From Betaproteobacteria bacterium (lineage in GTDB: Bacteria > Pseudomonadota > Gammaproteobacteria > Burkholderiales > Casimicrobiaceae): a DNA stretch of 64,000 bases. Within the stretch, counting starts at the first letter, position 1. Every line of letters starts with the position of its first letter. This document shows, piece after piece, positions 34,522 to 43,830 of this stretch. The notes beneath the pieces were generated by a model. It was given only the letters and a program-made list of their open reading frames with translations, made no database searches and was not told the DNA's origin. The translations under genes were made by a program, and so were the position numbers. Location: the NCBI GenBank assembly GCA_004293675.1, contig READ01000015.1, positions 124,001-188,000 on the forward strand. Direction: 5' to 3'.

Positions 34522-34689
34522 CTAAGGCAATCGCTTGAGCTCAACAACCGATTCGAGCGCCTTCTTTCGAGCGCTGCGCAGCGCCATGAGTTCCGCAACG
34601 ATAGCAATTAGCAGCGCGCCGTAGCTGCCCCACACGAAAAAACCGCGTCCGCCCATGTCCCAAAACGCGCTCCAGCTCTCCCAGATCAT
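34522..34689 (-). CDS. ccmD: Haem exporter small subunit CcmD
   Basis: 55 residues: MIWESWSAFWDMGGRGFFVWG, one membrane helix (GALLIAIVAELMAL) and a basic tail. This is the typical CcmD layout. It helps release haem-loaded CcmE from CcmABC. Start ATG 34689 overlaps the ccmC stop by 4 bases. Confidence 0.9.
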   Translation of the reverse strand: MIWESWSAFWDMGGRGFFVWGSYGALLIAIVAELMALRSARKKALESVVELKRLP

Positions 34690-35450
34690 TTCACGAGCTC
34701 CTTGACCCACTTCGTTTCGGCTTCGCGCTCGATGATTTGGGTGCGCAGGCGATGCATTGCTGCGGCCACACAATACGCCCAGAAAGCAAAGGTCATGATG
34801 AGCATCGCAGTCAGCATGATTGAGGCCATCGAAGAGCTACCGGGGCGTACGGATGAGCCTTGGTGCAGGGTGTTCCACCAGTTCACGCTGAAGTAAATGA
34901 TTGGCACATTGACCGCACCCACGAGCGCGATGAGCGCGGAGGCCCGATCGCCTTTTTTCTTGTCGTCAAACGCAGCAGCAAGTGCGATGTAGCCCACATA
35001 GAGAAAAAACAGAATCAAAGTGGACGTGAGCCGTGCGTCCCACACCCAATACGTGCCCCAAGTCGGACGGCCCCACAACGCGCCCGTCCACAGCGCAATG
35101 ACCGCCATGATCGCGCCCGTAGGAGCAAGCGCATGGCTCATCATGAACGACAGGCGGGTGCCCAGTACCAAGCCAGTAGCCGCCCAAAACGCCATTGCTA
35201 AATAAATGATCATGGCCATCCACGCCGCCGGGACGTGGATGTAGATCACTCGATACACCTCCCCCTGCTGAGCGTCCGTCGGTGCGCGAAAAAAGCCAAT
35301 ATAGAGGCCAACAATGGCCAGAATCGCAGCCAACGCCCAAGACAGCTTCTCGATGCGTCCGGCAACGGGATAGAACGCGGCAGGCGAGGCGTAGCGCCAG
35401 AACCACCGGCCCTGAAAGCGATCATTGGATTGTTGTTCGGTTCGCGCCAC
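34686..35450 (-). CDS. ccmC: Haem handling protein CcmC
   Basis: A 254-residue membrane protein with the tryptophan-rich WGTYWVWD motif (131-138) and His72 in YIHVP as a likely haem ligand. It loads haem onto CcmE. It lies 14 bp after ccmB. Confidence 0.96.
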   Translation of the reverse strand: MARTEQQSNDRFQGRWFWRYASPAAFYPVAGRIEKLSWALAAILAIVGLYIGFFRAPTDAQQGEVYRVIYIHVPAAWMAMIIYLAMAFWAATGLVLGTRLSFMMSHALAPTGAIMAVIALWTGALWGRPTWGTYWVWDARLTSTLILFFLYVGYIALAAAFDDKKKGDRASALIALVGAVNVPIIYFSVNWWNTLHQGSSVRPGSSSMASIMLTAMLIMTFAFWAYCVAAAMHRLRTQIIEREAETKWVKELVK

Positions 35451-35464
35451 GTGCGTTGGACTAT

Positions 35465-36139
35465 TTAATCGGTGCTAATTTTGAGCGCTGCGGATGCAGC
35501 CAGCGGGCTTAATGCTAGAGCAAACAGCAGGTAGGCCGCCTGGAGAGAGAGCTCGGCCACGGGGGATTCGCCGAATAACACTTTAAGCGCTGCGCCCGCG
35601 CCAAAGATCAATGTGGGAATGGTGAGCGGCAGCACGAGTACCGCCGTCAAAATTGCGCCGCCTCGCGCTGACACTAAAAGCGCCGCTGCAATCGCACCCA
35701 CGAGCAGCAGCGTCGGTACGGCGATGGCCACACCCAACGCCAGCATCAAAGCAACGTCGGCCGGTAACGCGTAAAGAAATGAAAACAAAGGTGCGGCCAG
35801 TATCAGCGGCGCACCGATGCCGAAGGAGAGCGCTGCGACCCGCGCCAGAATCAGCATCGCTAGCGGTTCGTTTGAGCTGAGCAATAAATCGAGCGAACCA
35901 TCGCGGGCGTCCTCGTCGAACAGCCTTGGCAGCGTCAGCAGTGTGGCGAGCAGCGCCCCAACAAAAATCACGCCCACGCCAATCAATCGCAAGCGCTCGG
36001 ATTCGCTGCCCACCGCGAAGGGGAACAACGAACACACGATCACGAAAAACATCAACGGGTTGGCCCAGTCACTTTTTCGTCGGGCGAACAGCTGAAATTC
36101 GCGCCGCGCCACGGCAGTCGATGCAAGGCGAAGACTCAC
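35465..36139 (-). CDS. ccmB: Haem ABC exporter permease CcmB
   Basis: A 224-residue six-helix permease (REFQLFARRKSDWANPLMFFVIVCSLFPFAVG at the N-terminus). Forms the transporter with CcmA. The start overlaps the ccmA stop (ATGA). Confidence 0.95.
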   Translation of the reverse strand: MSLRLASTAVARREFQLFARRKSDWANPLMFFVIVCSLFPFAVGSESERLRLIGVGVIFVGALLATLLTLPRLFDEDARDGSLDLLLSSNEPLAMLILARVAALSFGIGAPLILAAPLFSFLYALPADVALMLALGVAIAVPTLLLVGAIAAALLVSARGGAILTAVLVLPLTIPTLIFGAGAALKVLFGESPVAELSLQAAYLLFALALSPLAASAALKISTD

Positions 36140-36756
36140 AGCAACACCTCGGTCGTTTTGGCTGAATCAATCGCAAAGTCCTGATGCGATGTGAGCACCA
36201 CGATTGCACCTGCTTTGAGTTCTTGAGCGATCAGCTGCTCGAGCATTTTTTGTGTATCTACATCCAGCGCAACGAAGGGCTCATCGAGCAGCCAAGCTCT
36301 GGCACCAGGCTGCTCGCGGAGTAATAAGCGAGCAAGAGAGGCGCGTTTTCGCTGACCTTGCGAGAGCGTTCCAACACGGCGCAGCGCTAGGTTAAACACG
36401 CCGAGTTGTTCAAGCGCAGCGCCGACGAGGACGGGTCGGTAAATTTGCCCCGCCAGCGAGGTGGCGTAGGACAAATTTTCAATCACTGATAGTGCGTCGT
36501 TCATCGCGTTTGCATGGCCGACGAACGTGGTGGCGGCTGCAGCGGTGGTGGGATTGCCGTCCTGCCGCCACGCAACCTCACCGGCGCTGGGTGACGCTAA
36601 CCCAGCCAGCGCGCGAAGCAGCGTGGTTTTGCCCGCACCATTCGCGCCGCGAACGTAGAGCAGCGTACCCGCACCTGTAGAAACGGTTAGCGGCGGAAAC
36701 AGGGAGCGCCCGCCGCGTTCGAGTTGCACACCATTGATGTGGAGTGAAAGCGCCAT
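36136..36756 (-). CDS. ccmA: Haem ABC exporter ATP-binding protein CcmA
   Basis: 206 residues. Walker A GANGAGKTT, signature LSQGQRKRASLARLLL and Walker B AWLLDEPFVALD. First gene of the ccm cluster, 7 bp after the MFS gene, so it may be read from an upstream promoter. Confidence 0.95.
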   Translation of the reverse strand: MALSLHINGVQLERGGRSLFPPLTVSTGAGTLLYVRGANGAGKTTLLRALAGLASPSAGEVAWRQDGNPTTAAAATTFVGHANAMNDALSVIENLSYATSLAGQIYRPVLVGAALEQLGVFNLALRRVGTLSQGQRKRASLARLLLREQPGARAWLLDEPFVALDVDTQKMLEQLIAQELKAGAIVVLTSHQDFAIDSAKTTEVLL

Positions 36757-36763
36757 GATTTCG

Positions 36764-37987
36764 CTACGACACCGCGCGGATTCGGTAGGCAGCGGCTACC
36801 GCCATCAAGGTCAACAAACACGAGAGATAGCCGACCGCCTCATAGCCCAAAATCGCCCCGCTGGGCGACGTTGTGAGCATCGCGCCGCCAATGCTTGCAG
36901 CGATTCCGGTCGAGAAGTTTTGTACCGCCGAGCTAAACGACATCATCCGACCGCGGAGCTGTGGCGCACTGGCCGCCGCATTCATCGCCGTGAATGGAAT
37001 GAAGCGACCGCTCACAAAAATGAAAAACAGCGCGGCAACCATGTTCTGCCAAAGCAGGCTGACACCAAGTCGATGCGTCACCAATAGGATCGGGATGATC
37101 GACAACAGCGCGGTCCAATAAAAGACATGCGGTCGATAGTATCGATCGGTGAGCCGACCAAAATACGGGCGCGTAACAATCGTCACCGCACCACCAATCA
37201 AATAGAAGTAGGCGAGCTGGCTCTCGCTCAAGCCTTCGTTAGTAACTCGTGTTGGCGCGATAAATGGAATCACCATCATGCCCGACAAAATGATCAGTGC
37301 CGAAGTTAAAAACGCCCACCAGTGATTGGGCACCCGCAGCAGTTCAGCGTAGCCCTGAATCAAACTGATGGGCTTCGCGCCCGCGATCAAGTGGCGGCGC
37401 ATCACTGGAATGAGTCGATACGCGACGATGAACAAAACGGAGCACAGCGCTGACAGCGCAAAAAATGGTACGTGCCAACCGCCCAGCGACGCCACATAGA
37501 TCGATAGCGGCACGCCCAACACGGCGGCCAGTGAAAATGACATCATGACCAATGCCATCGCGCGCCCACGGCGCTCATCGGGCACCAAATCGCCTACGAT
37601 CGACAGGGCAATAGCCGACTGAATGCCGCCAAACGCGCCAGCCACGATTCGAGCGATCACGAGCGTTGCATAGGTGGGTGCCAAAGCACAGCCCAACGTG
37701 CCGACAATTAATCCGCCGTACGAGAGCAGCAATACGTGCTTTCGATCGAAGCGATCGGCGATTGATGCCATGATGAGCGACGCAATCGACGCAGCGAACG
37801 CATAGGCTGACACCAAAAACCCAAACTGCGCCGTGGTGATGCCGAATTCACGCGTGAGCAGCGGTGCCAGCGGCATCATGATCATGAAATCCACGATGTT
37901 CGTGAATCCCATGAGCATCAAAACGAGGAGCACCTGTCGCTCTCTGGCAGGGGACAGGGCGCTGGATGACGAAGAGGATGGGAGCAT
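36764..37987 (-). CDS. Major facilitator superfamily transporter
   Basis: 407 residues from ATG 37987 (an earlier in-frame ATG at 38035 adds a charged tail without membrane character). Twelve helices and the loop motif ADRFDRKHVLLLSYGGL with GDLVPDERRGRAMALVM, close to drug/H+ antiporters. The substrate is unknown. It may be co-transcribed with ccmA, which follows 7 bp later. Confidence 0.88.
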   Translation of the reverse strand: MLPSSSSSSALSPARERQVLLVLMLMGFTNIVDFMIMMPLAPLLTREFGITTAQFGFLVSAYAFAASIASLIMASIADRFDRKHVLLLSYGGLIVGTLGCALAPTYATLVIARIVAGAFGGIQSAIALSIVGDLVPDERRGRAMALVMMSFSLAAVLGVPLSIYVASLGGWHVPFFALSALCSVLFIVAYRLIPVMRRHLIAGAKPISLIQGYAELLRVPNHWWAFLTSALIILSGMMVIPFIAPTRVTNEGLSESQLAYFYLIGGAVTIVTRPYFGRLTDRYYRPHVFYWTALLSIIPILLVTHRLGVSLLWQNMVAALFFIFVSGRFIPFTAMNAAASAPQLRGRMMSFSSAVQNFSTGIAASIGGAMLTTSPSGAILGYEAVGYLSCLLTLMAVAAAYRIRAVS

Positions 37988-38038
37988 GTGAGCCAAAGAA
38001 CGCAGCGCAAAGCTTCGCGCCGCTCGAAGCCCCATTGT

Positions 38039-38061
38039 AAAAGAGCGCGCTCGGCGCGCCC
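38039..38061 (-). terminator. Terminator of the M16 protease gene
   Basis: On the minus strand GCGCGC and GCGCGC pair around CGA and are followed by TCTTTT, beginning 12 bp after the protease stop. Confidence 0.7.
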
Positions 38062-38072
38062 TTTGTCGCGGA

Positions 38073-40823
38073 TTACTTCACCTTGCTGAAGTCTCCGGCC
38101 AAAAATGATGACATCGCACTCAGATCAACGTATTTCTTCATGACCGCATCAAAATCGGCCTTGGTCAACTTGCGGATGTTGTCTTCGAGCGCTTGCGTAA
38201 ACGCAAACGTGCGGCCGGTGTCTTCGAAATTGACGAGCTGCTGGGCGAGCGTTGCGTCTTGTGCGCGACGCACGGCGCGCTGGTCGAGTAAGGATTGACG
38301 CTGCGCCACAAATTCTTGCTCTGTCAACGCGCCTTCACGTAGCTGTTTCAATTCATCGCGTAGTGAAGCTTCGGCCTTGGCGGCGTTTTGCGGATTGGCG
38401 ATGAAGCCAAACGACCAGGTCGCGTTGTCAGAGAATGTTGGCACACTCAGGCTACTAAACACGTCGTAGCTCAGGCCCTCTTTTTCACGAACGCGATTGA
38501 AGAGCCGTGCGCCCGCGCTGCCACCGACGATGAAATCGGCGAGCACGATGGCTGCGTAATCTGGCACGCTGTCTCTCATTTGAAATCCAACGCGGGCGAC
38601 AAACGTGGTGTTTTCCTTGTCAGGGGTGAGAATTTTTTCGCTCTTGGCGGCGATAGGCTTGTGTTCAGAAACGATGCGCTGAAATGGAGTCGAGAGCTTG
38701 GGGCCAGCAAAGTGCTTGTTGAGCGCGGCTTTTACGGCGGGCGCATCAAAGTCGCCCACGATGGCGATTTCCGAATCGCTGAATCCGCGCATCTGAGCCA
38801 CCCAACGAACGATGTCATCGCGTTTCACCGCCTTTAGCGCTGCAACTCGCTCAGCCATCGACGCTACATAGCGAGGATCGCCTTTCGGATAGGTTGAGAA
38901 GTGTCGAGCCGCGGCGTTAAACGCAAGCGCTTCTGGATCTTTCAGCGATTCCTCGATGCCGGTGACGATTTCTTTGCGCACGATTTCGAGTTCGTCGGCG
39001 GGTAGTGCGGCCGTTGCGTAAATGTGCGCCATCAGTTCCAGCAACTCGGGCACATGCGCACGGCGTGTTTGAAATGCGCCGCCGCCCAAGCCTACGCCGC
39101 CCGAAGCGCGGAGCGCATCAATACGGTCGCGAATTTGTTGGCGGTTAAGCCCCTTAGCACCGCGCATTAAGAGCGCACTGGCCAGCTCGTCGATCTCGGC
39201 CTTGCCTTTGCGAGTGGCCAAATTGCCATAGCCATTTCGAAGCGCAATTTGCACAGTGTTGCCGCGTGTCTTCTTTGGCAACAGCACGACCTTCATGCCG
39301 TTGGCAAGTTTGAATCGCTCGACGCGTTGCTCGATGTTGGCAGGCGTGGGATCAAACACTTCGCCCGCTGCTTGACTTTGCGCGCTTTGATAGTTTTTCA
39401 GCAAATCGGCCACGGCTGGCGTGGTGGGCATCTCGGCGCGATCAGGCTTATCAACCGGGATAAATTTTCCAAGCGTGCGGTTTTGCGGCTTGAAGTAGGC
39501 TTTGGCCACGCGCTCAACATCTGCGAGAGTGACCTTGGCGACCCGGTCGCGCTGCAGGAAGAAGAAGCGCCAATCGCCCACGGCGATGGCCTCAGACAGC
39601 GCCACAGCAAAGCGCCCGCTGTCAGCAAACGTTTGGTCGTAGCTCTTTTCCATTTGAATTTTCACGCGGGCCAATTCTTCGGCCGAGAACGGCTTCTGAG
39701 ATGCGTTTTCAATGGCCGACAACATCACATCGCGCGCTTTGTCGATCGATTGTGTTTTGTTCAGATTCGCCCAGAATCCCATGAGCGATGGCTCAAACAT
39801 AACGTCGCTTTCGTTATCAACACTGACTGCCAATTTCGATTTCACGAGCGATTGATACAAGCGTCCGGCGGGATCGTTGGTCATGAGCTGTGCGAGCACT
39901 TGCAGCGCAGGCGAATCGGCGTGCGTTGCAGCCGGAACTCTGTACGCAGCGAACAAAAATTGTGAGTCGCCAACGCGACGGACTGTGACTTCGCGCTCGC
40001 CGTCTTGTGTGGGCTCTACGGTCCACAGCTTGGGCAATTGCCGTGTGGGTTTGGGGATCGCGCCGAAGTATTGCTCGATCCACGCGAGTGTTTTTGCGGT
40101 GTCGATCTTTCCCGTAACGAGCAGCACGGCGTTGTCGGGTTGGTAGTAGTTTCGGTAGAAGGCGCGCAGATTGTCGATACCCACATTTTCGATGTCGCTA
40201 CGATTGCCGATGGTGTTGTTGCCGTAGTTGTGCCAAGCGAAGGCGCTCGAAAACACTTTGGCATAGAGCGTCCATTGCGGACGGTTTTCACCCGCCTCGA
40301 ATTCGTTTCGGACGACCGTCATTTCGGTGTCGAGTTCGCTTCGCAAAATGTTTGAGTTGACCATCCGCTCGGCTTCCATTTCGAGCGCCCAGCGTAGGTT
40401 GTCATCGTTAGCGGCGAAGGTTTCGTAGTAATTCGTGCGATCAAGCCAGGTTGTGCCGTTGTTGATGAAGCCGCGATTGCTCATGTCTTGCCACAGGTTG
40501 GGAAACTTGGGCGTTGACTTAAAGAGCATGTGTTCGAGCAAATGCGCCATGCCCGTTTCGCCGTAGCCTTCGTGGCGCGAACCGACGAGATAGGTCACGT
40601 TGACGGTGATCTTTGGGTTCGACGGCTCAGCGAAGAGCAAGACGCGAAGCCCATTGGATTTGAGTCGGTATTCGGTGATGCCCTCGACCGAGGGTCCAAT
40701 TTCAAAACCAGCGGGGGTGGATTGCGCCATGCTCGATGTGAGCGGCAGCACCAGCGCGCAAAGGCACAAGGCAGTCCATTGCAAAAAAGATCGAATTGCA
40801 ACGACCGAAATAAAGCTCTTCAT
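38073..40823 (-). CDS. M16 family zinc protease (two-domain pitrilysin type)
   Basis: 916 residues with a signal sequence (SFLQWTALCLCALVLPLTSSMAQ), so periplasmic or secreted. The inverted zinc motif H94-L-L-E97-H98 and third ligand Glu174 (76 residues on) are intact in the first half. The second half (from ~490) is the inactive partner that closes the chamber. Length and layout match the PqqL-like/two-part M16 proteases. The substrate is unknown. Followed by a GC hairpin with a short T-run. Confidence 0.92.
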   Translation of the reverse strand: MKSFISVVAIRSFLQWTALCLCALVLPLTSSMAQSTPAGFEIGPSVEGITEYRLKSNGLRVLLFAEPSNPKITVNVTYLVGSRHEGYGETGMAHLLEHMLFKSTPKFPNLWQDMSNRGFINNGTTWLDRTNYYETFAANDDNLRWALEMEAERMVNSNILRSELDTEMTVVRNEFEAGENRPQWTLYAKVFSSAFAWHNYGNNTIGNRSDIENVGIDNLRAFYRNYYQPDNAVLLVTGKIDTAKTLAWIEQYFGAIPKPTRQLPKLWTVEPTQDGEREVTVRRVGDSQFLFAAYRVPAATHADSPALQVLAQLMTNDPAGRLYQSLVKSKLAVSVDNESDVMFEPSLMGFWANLNKTQSIDKARDVMLSAIENASQKPFSAEELARVKIQMEKSYDQTFADSGRFAVALSEAIAVGDWRFFFLQRDRVAKVTLADVERVAKAYFKPQNRTLGKFIPVDKPDRAEMPTTPAVADLLKNYQSAQSQAAGEVFDPTPANIEQRVERFKLANGMKVVLLPKKTRGNTVQIALRNGYGNLATRKGKAEIDELASALLMRGAKGLNRQQIRDRIDALRASGGVGLGGGAFQTRRAHVPELLELMAHIYATAALPADELEIVRKEIVTGIEESLKDPEALAFNAAARHFSTYPKGDPRYVASMAERVAALKAVKRDDIVRWVAQMRGFSDSEIAIVGDFDAPAVKAALNKHFAGPKLSTPFQRIVSEHKPIAAKSEKILTPDKENTTFVARVGFQMRDSVPDYAAIVLADFIVGGSAGARLFNRVREKEGLSYDVFSSLSVPTFSDNATWSFGFIANPQNAAKAEASLRDELKQLREGALTEQEFVAQRQSLLDQRAVRRAQDATLAQQLVNFEDTGRTFAFTQALEDNIRKLTKADFDAVMKKYVDLSAMSSFLAGDFSKVK

Positions 40824-40916
40824 TGTGTGAGTTTCGCTTGAAGGATGGACGGGGAAGGCAGTGTAGCGCTCGTAGCAACGCTGCTGAACTGCGATGCGAC
40901 GTACGGGAGATTGAAT

Positions 40917-41044
40917 TAATAGCTTTTTCGCTAAATGCCCTTTAAACGTTGGGCTATAAGCAATTTCTATTTATTTTTGAAAACTGTGTAAATAGCACTA
41001 CATGCGCCATTTATATTGGCATTGGCGTAAATAGTTGACTAGCT
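40917..41044. repeat. AT-rich paired-palindrome element, copy 6
   Basis: Left end TAATAGCTTTTTCGCTAAATGCCC (from 40917) and right end GGCATTGGCGTAAATAGTTGAC (to ~41044). More worn than copies 4 and 5. It fills the gap between the ATM1-type transporter stop and the protease upstream region. Confidence 0.65.
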
Positions 41045-41055
41045 GAGTGCGTGAA

Positions 41056-42810
41056 TTACACCGTGTCGGCTTGCAGCGCCCAAAGTCGGGCGTAAACGCC
41101 GCCCGCTGCAAGGAGTTGCGCGTGGGTGCCGCGCTCGACGATGCTGCCGTCCTCCATCACAACGATGCAATTTGCGTCGGTGATGGTAGACAGTCGGTGC
41201 GCGATGATGAGCGTGGTGCGGCTGCGGCTCACGGCGGCTATTTCGGCTTGGATGGCGCGCTCACTTTCGCTATCGAGTGCTGAGGTAGCTTCATCAAACA
41301 CCAAGATTGACGGGTCTTTCAAGAGCGCGCGGGCAATGGCAACCCGCTGCTTTTCGCCCCCCGAAAGCTTCAATCCACGCTCACCCACAGAGGTTTGTAA
41401 ACCCTGCGGCAGCGATTCAATGAATCGCTCTAAACGGGCGGCACGTATGGCCTCCAGCACATCAGCATCGCTCGCATCCGGGCGGCCATACCGCAGGTTG
41501 TAATCGAGCGTGTCATTGAACAAAACGGTGTCTTGCGGCACGATGCCGATCGCAGCGCGAACGCTAGCCTGCGTGTATTCACGAATATCGTGGCCGTCTA
41601 TTTTTACGGCACCGCTCGTGGCGTCATAGAAGCGAAACAGCAGTCGCGCTAAGGTGCTTTTGCCGCCGCCGCTGGGGCCGACCACGGCGTAAGTTTCCCC
41701 CGCAGGAACGGTGAAATTCACATTACGCAAAATCTGTCGATCCGCTTCATAGGCGAAACTGACGTTCTCGAAACTCACTTCACCGCGCGCTCGTTGCCCG
41801 CCCTGCTCCGCGCCCAATTGCTTGGCGTTGGGATCATCGGCGATTTCTTGATGCTCGTTGAGCAGCCCGAACATTCGTGCCATATCCGTGACGGATTGCC
41901 GAATTTCACGGTAAATCACGCCCAAGAAATTGAGCGGTGCATAAAGCTGGATTAGGAACGCATTGACCATCACCAGATCGCCAATGGTCATGGTCCCATT
42001 GATGACGCCATCTATGGCGCGCCACATGACAAGACTCGCGCCAGCCGCGATAAAGAAACTCTGTCCGAGATTCAGCAGCGAGAGCGATGTTTGCGAGCGA
42101 ACGGCGGCCTTTTCCCAGCGCTGCAAACTTTGGTCATAGCGATCCGCCTCGAATCGCTCGTTGCCGAAGTACTTGACCGTTTCGTAGTTGAGCAAGCTAT
42201 CGACCGCCTTGGAGTTGGCCTTGGAATCCAGCTCATTCATTTCCTTGCGGAAGACGGTGCGCCATTCAGTCACGGAAATCGTGTAGCCGATGTAGAGCGT
42301 CAGCGTGACCATCGTGATGGTAACGAAGCTCCAGTCGTAATTCCACGCCAGCACACCGGCGACCAGCGCGATTTCCACCAGCGTCGGCAAAATCGAAAAC
42401 AGCACGTAACTCAGCAGCGATGAAATGCCTCGGGTGCCGCGCTCAATGTCCCGCGTCAGACCGCCCGTTTGCCGCGACAAATGAAAGCGCAGAGAGAGAC
42501 GATGTAGGTGCTCAAACGTTTCCAGCGCTACTCGACGCACCGCCCGCTGAGTCACTTTCGCGAAGAAAAACTCGCGCAATTCGGTGAATAACGTGACGGA
42601 GAGTCGCGCAAAGCCGAAGGCGAACAGCAGCGCGAACGGTACCGCCAGCAGCGCCTTTTCCACGCTCATTTGATCGACGATCCATTTGAGCGTGATGGGA
42701 ATACACACGTTGGCGACTTTGGCCAACAGCAGGCACGAAAGCGCCAAGGCCATACGCGCTTTGTGGCGCGACAAATACGGCCACAGCAAACGAAACGGTG
42801 AAACGGTCAC
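41056..42810 (-). CDS. ATM1-type ABC exporter (fused permease-ATPase)
   Basis: 584 residues: six membrane helices (1-~310) with the ATM1/HMT1 region TQRAVRRVALETFEHLHRLSLRFHLSRQTGGLTRDIERGTRG, then an ATPase domain with Walker A GPSGGGKST, signature LSGGEKQR and Walker B ILVFDEATSALD. Relatives export glutathione-linked metals or sulfur compounds to the periplasm. The stop of the response regulator gene overlaps its start, so they are coupled. Confidence 0.92.
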   Translation of the reverse strand: MTVSPFRLLWPYLSRHKARMALALSCLLLAKVANVCIPITLKWIVDQMSVEKALLAVPFALLFAFGFARLSVTLFTELREFFFAKVTQRAVRRVALETFEHLHRLSLRFHLSRQTGGLTRDIERGTRGISSLLSYVLFSILPTLVEIALVAGVLAWNYDWSFVTITMVTLTLYIGYTISVTEWRTVFRKEMNELDSKANSKAVDSLLNYETVKYFGNERFEADRYDQSLQRWEKAAVRSQTSLSLLNLGQSFFIAAGASLVMWRAIDGVINGTMTIGDLVMVNAFLIQLYAPLNFLGVIYREIRQSVTDMARMFGLLNEHQEIADDPNAKQLGAEQGGQRARGEVSFENVSFAYEADRQILRNVNFTVPAGETYAVVGPSGGGKSTLARLLFRFYDATSGAVKIDGHDIREYTQASVRAAIGIVPQDTVLFNDTLDYNLRYGRPDASDADVLEAIRAARLERFIESLPQGLQTSVGERGLKLSGGEKQRVAIARALLKDPSILVFDEATSALDSESERAIQAEIAAVSRSRTTLIIAHRLSTITDANCIVVMEDGSIVERGTHAQLLAAGGVYARLWALQADTV

Positions 42811-43781
42811 TGCCGGGTTAACTTGCCGGCGTTGGCAAACTGCGTCAGTAGCGCGATGAATTCGCTCATTTTGGTGGGCTTGGTCAGGTAGGCATCACAG
42901 CCCGCCACCCGAGCGCGAAGTCGATCGACCGCCCCGGTTCGCGAGGTGAGCATGATGAGCACCTGCGGCGCGAATCGGCCCAGGCCACGCATTTTTCGAA
43001 TCACCTCAGGGCCGCGCATGCCAGGCATTTCAAAATCAATAACCCCGATGTCGTAGCGACTGAGCTGCGCCATGCGAAGTCCATCTTCGCCGTCAACCGC
43101 GGTGTCGACTTGGAAACCTACTTTTGCTAGCGCCTCGGCAATTGCGGCGCGTGAAAAATTCGAATCGTCAACGACAAGAATTCGCAGCCCGCGCTGCCAT
43201 GGCAATGTGCCCAAGTTGGTCGTAGGGGACGCTTCAGTTTTGGCGGCGGCATCGGCGTCGGGCCCGGCGGCGAGCGTAACCTCCAAATGCGCGTGAGCCG
43301 GAACCGGCTCGTCTGCAGCACTGGGCACCTGGGCATCGAATTGCGCGCTCGATGCGCCCTGATCCGCAGCAGCAACGGGCTGTGAATCCGTCGCGGAGAC
43401 AAGCTCCTTTGCGGGTGGCGCGTCCGGCGGTTCCCAACCCTCGCGAATCCGATTCAGTGCCTGCGCCAACGAATAAAGAAGTTGGCCGTCTTGAACAATT
43501 TGATAGTACGGCGCGTCGCTGGTGTAACGAGAGACGATACCAATGGTGGTGGAGGGATGATTCCGAGCCGCAACCAGCTCGGAGATTCCGGGCGTTTGCA
43601 GATTGGCAATCAAAATGTCGGATGGGTCGTCATCAACCACCAAAAGGCTGATGCCCGAGCCGGGCGGGCGGCGCAAAAAAAGCTTGAAGAGTTCGGCATC
43701 GCGCGAGCTAAAGCCCGCGAGTCGAACCCGCTCAAGGCGACGCGCTGCGCTGTCTTCTCCACCCGTGCCGACGTTTTGCAT
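42807..43781 (-). CDS. Response regulator with a degenerate N-terminal receiver-like part
   Basis: About 324 residues. The C-terminal ~120 residues are a receiver with acidic pair D206-D207, phospho-acceptor D250, T280 and K302 (numbered from ATG 43784). The N-terminal ~115 residues (LLVVDDDPSDILIANLQTPGISELVAARNHPSTTIGIVSR) look like a receiver relative lacking the phosphorylation site; a Pro/Ala-rich linker joins the two. There is no output domain, so it probably signals by protein contact (CheY-like). A TATAAT lies six bases before the second ATG (43781) and three before the first (43784). It is coupled to the downstream ATM1-type gene. Confidence 0.82.
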   Translation of the reverse strand: MQNVGTGGEDSAARRLERVRLAGFSSRDAELFKLFLRRPPGSGISLLVVDDDPSDILIANLQTPGISELVAARNHPSTTIGIVSRYTSDAPYYQIVQDGQLLYSLAQALNRIREGWEPPDAPPAKELVSATDSQPVAAADQGASSAQFDAQVPSAADEPVPAHAHLEVTLAAGPDADAAAKTEASPTTNLGTLPWQRGLRILVVDDSNFSRAAIAEALAKVGFQVDTAVDGEDGLRMAQLSRYDIGVIDFEMPGMRGPEVIRKMRGLGRFAPQVLIMLTSRTGAVDRLRARVAGCDAYLTKPTKMSEFIALLTQFANAGKLTRQ

Positions 43782-43787
43782 CATTGC

Positions 43788-43793
43788 ATTATA
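43788..43793 (-). promoter_or_regulatory. Consensus TATAAT next to the response regulator start
   Basis: TATAAT on the minus strand (43793-43788), followed by GCA and ATGATG. The six-base gap to the second ATG matches the pattern seen before purE, yfhL, tesA and others, which supports 43781 as the start of a leaderless message. Confidence 0.5.
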
Positions 43794-43830
43794 GGAACGC
43801 CCCGCGGACGAGGCCGCAATTGCTGTTTTG

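Noticed and set aside
39249-39965. 238-codon plus-strand frame
   Set aside because: Antisense to the M16 protease gene, with no recognisable features.
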